From: Lachnospiraceae bacterium
GTDB taxonomy: Bacteria; Bacillota; Clostridia; Lachnospirales; Lachnospiraceae
Direction: 5' to 3'
DNA length: 64,000 nt
Assembly: GCA_017525525.1 (NCBI GenBank)
Contig: JAFXSQ010000005.1
Coordinates: 35,943-99,942, forward strand
Every line of letters begins with the position of its first letter. Position 1 is the stretch's first letter. This document shows positions 62,792 through 64,000 of the stretch, in pieces. The position numbers and the translations under genes were made by a program. The notes beneath the pieces were generated by a model. It was not told the DNA's origin and made no database searches. It saw only the letters and a list, made by a program, of their open reading frames with translations.

Positions 62792-63724
62792 TTAATCTGC
62801 GAAGAGCGGTGTTGAATAATATCTGTCGCCGCTGTCGGGAAGAAGCGCAACGATAATCTTGCCCTCATTCTCGGGACGCTTTGCAAGCTCGATTGCGCCA
62901 TGAAGAGCTGCTCCCGAGGAGATACCTACCGAGATACCCTCCTTCTTGGCAAGAAGCTTAGCTGCCGCAAATGCATCCTCGCTCTTTGCGCGGAATATCT
63001 CATCGTAAACTCCCGTGTTGAGCACATCCGGCACAAAGCCTGCGCCTATACCCTGTATCTTATGCGGGCCTGCCTTGCCCTCTGAGAGAACCGGTGAATC
63101 ATCCGGCTCAAGAGCAACGACCTTAACCGCCGAGTTCTGTTCCTTTAAGTACTCGCCGGCACCTGTCACGGTTCCGCCCGTACCTACGCCTGCGATAAAT
63201 ATATCTACCTTACCGTCGGTATCCTTCCAGATCTCCGGACCGGTTGTAGCCTTGTGGATTGCCGGATTAGCCGGATTGACGAACTGTCCGGGGATAAAGC
63301 CGCCCTCTATCTCCTTGGCAAGCTCCTCTGCCTTGGCTATGGCGCCCTTCATGCCCTTTGCGCCCTCTGTCAGCACTATCTCCGCGCCGTAGGCCTTCAG
63401 TATATTCCTTCTCTCAACGCTCATGGTCTCGGGCATGGTAAGGATGATCCTGTAACCCTTTGCTGCCGCGATAGCCGCAAGCCCGATACCTGTATTTCCC
63501 GAAGTCGGCTCTATAATAACCGAACCCTCTTTAAGAAGTCCCTTCGTCTCTGCATCCTCAATCATAGCCTTGGCTACTCTGTCCTTTACGCTTCCTGCCG
63601 GATTGAAATACTCAAGCTTAACCAATACGGTAGCTTTAAGATCAAGCTCCTTCTCGATGTTGGTAACCTCCACTAAAGGAGTATTGCCTATAAGTCCTAT
63701 AGCGCCCTTGTAAATGTTTGACAT
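62792..63724 (-). CDS. cysK: Cysteine synthase A (O-acetylserine sulfhydrylase)
   Basis: 310 residues. PLP lysine in [16 protein letters not shown] (~44), phosphate-binding and substrate loop in [29 protein letters not shown] and [15 protein letters not shown], with YYSTPLF at the C-terminus. It makes cysteine from O-acetylserine and sulfide. Single gene with its own promoter, which carries an operator-like inverted repeat. GGAAAGAGGG precedes the ATG. Confidence 0.95.
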   Translation of the reverse strand: MSNIYKGAIGLIGNTPLVEVTNIEKELDLKATVLVKLEYFNPAGSVKDRVAKAMIEDAETKGLLKEGSVIIEPTSGNTGIGLAAIAAAKGYRIILTMPETMSVERRNILKAYGAEIVLTEGAKGMKGAIAKAEELAKEIEGGFIPGQFVNPANPAIHKATTGPEIWKDTDGKVDIFIAGVGTGGTVTGAGEYLKEQNSAVKVVALEPDDSPVLSEGKAGPHKIQGIGAGFVPDVLNTGVYDEIFRAKSEDAFAAAKLLAKKEGISVGISSGAALHGAIELAKRPENEGKIIVALLPDSGDRYYSTPLFAD

Positions 63725-63765
63725 AATTCATTCCCTCTTTCCTTTAAGTTATTTTGAATGAAGTG

Positions 63766-63794
63766 ATAATAGCACCTTTTACCTACTAAGTCAA
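63766..63794 (-). promoter_or_regulatory. Promoter of cysK
   Basis: Minus strand TTGACT, 17 bp, TATTAT, about 40 bp before the ATG. Confidence 0.8.
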
Positions 63795-63799
63795 TAGGT
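63781..63799. promoter_or_regulatory. Operator-like inverted repeat over the cysK -35 box
   Basis: ACCTA-N9-TAGGT overlapping the -35 element. A looser partner AACCT-N11-AGGTT lies at 63828-63848. The placement fits repression of a cysteine gene by an Rrf2-type regulator such as CymR or IscR, but this assignment is inference. Confidence 0.5.
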
Positions 63800-63861
63800 T
63801 TTTGTAAATTTTCTTGATTTACCCATTAACCTTGCATTATAATAGGTTTATCATAATAATT

Positions 63862-63998
63862 CGAGGGAGGTGCGATTATGACGAAGTCATAATTTTGCAT
63901 CGCACCGACTTTCGTCATAAGGGGTACCGCGAAGCGGTGGATTCCTTATGACATTAGACTGGGCAGGATTGCTTTAGCAATCGTGCCATTACATATTA
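63862..63998. repeat. Family B repeat interrupted by hairpin element P
   Basis: Same sequence as the 34998-35079 repeat in inverted orientation (GGAGGTGCGATTATGACG to GGATTGCTTTAGCAATC), but split by an insertion of ~46 bp carrying TCATAAGGGGTACCGC..GCGGT..CCTTATGA. That insert is the element seen near 33.05 kb. Confidence 0.8.
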
Positions 63999-64000
63999 TA

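Overview
The window looks like chromosomal DNA of an anaerobic, spore-lineage Firmicute, most likely a Lachnospiraceae-type Clostridium relative. This is inferred from the cysS-mrnC-rlmB-sigH gene order, an NfnAB electron-bifurcating transhydrogenase pair, queH, strong GGAGG ribosome binding sites and TTGACA/TATAAT promoters. All but two genes lie on the minus strand, so transcription runs from high to low coordinates. I saw no tRNA, rRNA, CRISPR array, integrase or transposase.

The left 29.5 kb is one long accessory island, read from a VirD4/TraG-like ATPase (29.5 kb) down to the left edge. In transcription order it holds: the VirD4-like ATPase; three proteins I do not recognise; a 1462-residue protein that joins a degenerate AAA-like region, two CbbX/SpoVK-type AAA+ modules and an FtsH-type M41 zinc protease domain; a UvrD-like helicase fused to an iron-sulfur PD-(D/E)XK nuclease; an unknown coiled-coil protein; a LUD-domain protein and a small unknown protein; then an expanded McrBC-like module (a long coiled-coil McrB-type ATPase, a second compact McrB-type ATPase and an McrC-type DUF2357/PD-(D/E)XK nuclease with four CxxC pairs); a Dna2-like iron-sulfur nuclease plus UPF1-type helicase; and a second AAA+/M41 protein that runs off the window. 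The two AAA+/M41 paralogues bracket the nuclease genes. The McrBC part resembles the coiled-coil nuclease tandem (CoCoNuT) class of type IV restriction systems. The pairing with soluble AAA+/M41 proteases, a VirD4-like ATPase and a second nuclease-helicase is what I would follow up as a possible new defence system. That function is inference.

From 29.7 to 33 kb is the conserved sigH-rlmB-mrnC-cysS operon, closed by a strong terminator that marks the island border. From 33 to 44 kb come a two-gene phosphorelay (HPt protein and hybrid kinase), an amino-acid permease, queH, a small plus-strand gene, a small membrane protein, nfnB-nfnA, an acetyltransferase-like gene, ispF and a TPM-domain membrane protein. 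From 43.7 to 54.2 kb come a large calpain-family cysteine protease, a phosphatase, an MCP-GNAT-maf-lrgA-lrgB run and rpsB-tsf. The last 10 kb hold larE, a TIGR01440 gene, a heterodimeric ABC exporter, a decayed gene fragment, a HAD/histidine-acid-phosphatase fusion and cysK.

Intergenic spaces are full of short palindromic repeats of several families, some nested in each other. In several genes (cysS, the VirD4-like gene) they create spurious upstream start codons, so I moved those starts to the ATG with a good ribosome binding site.
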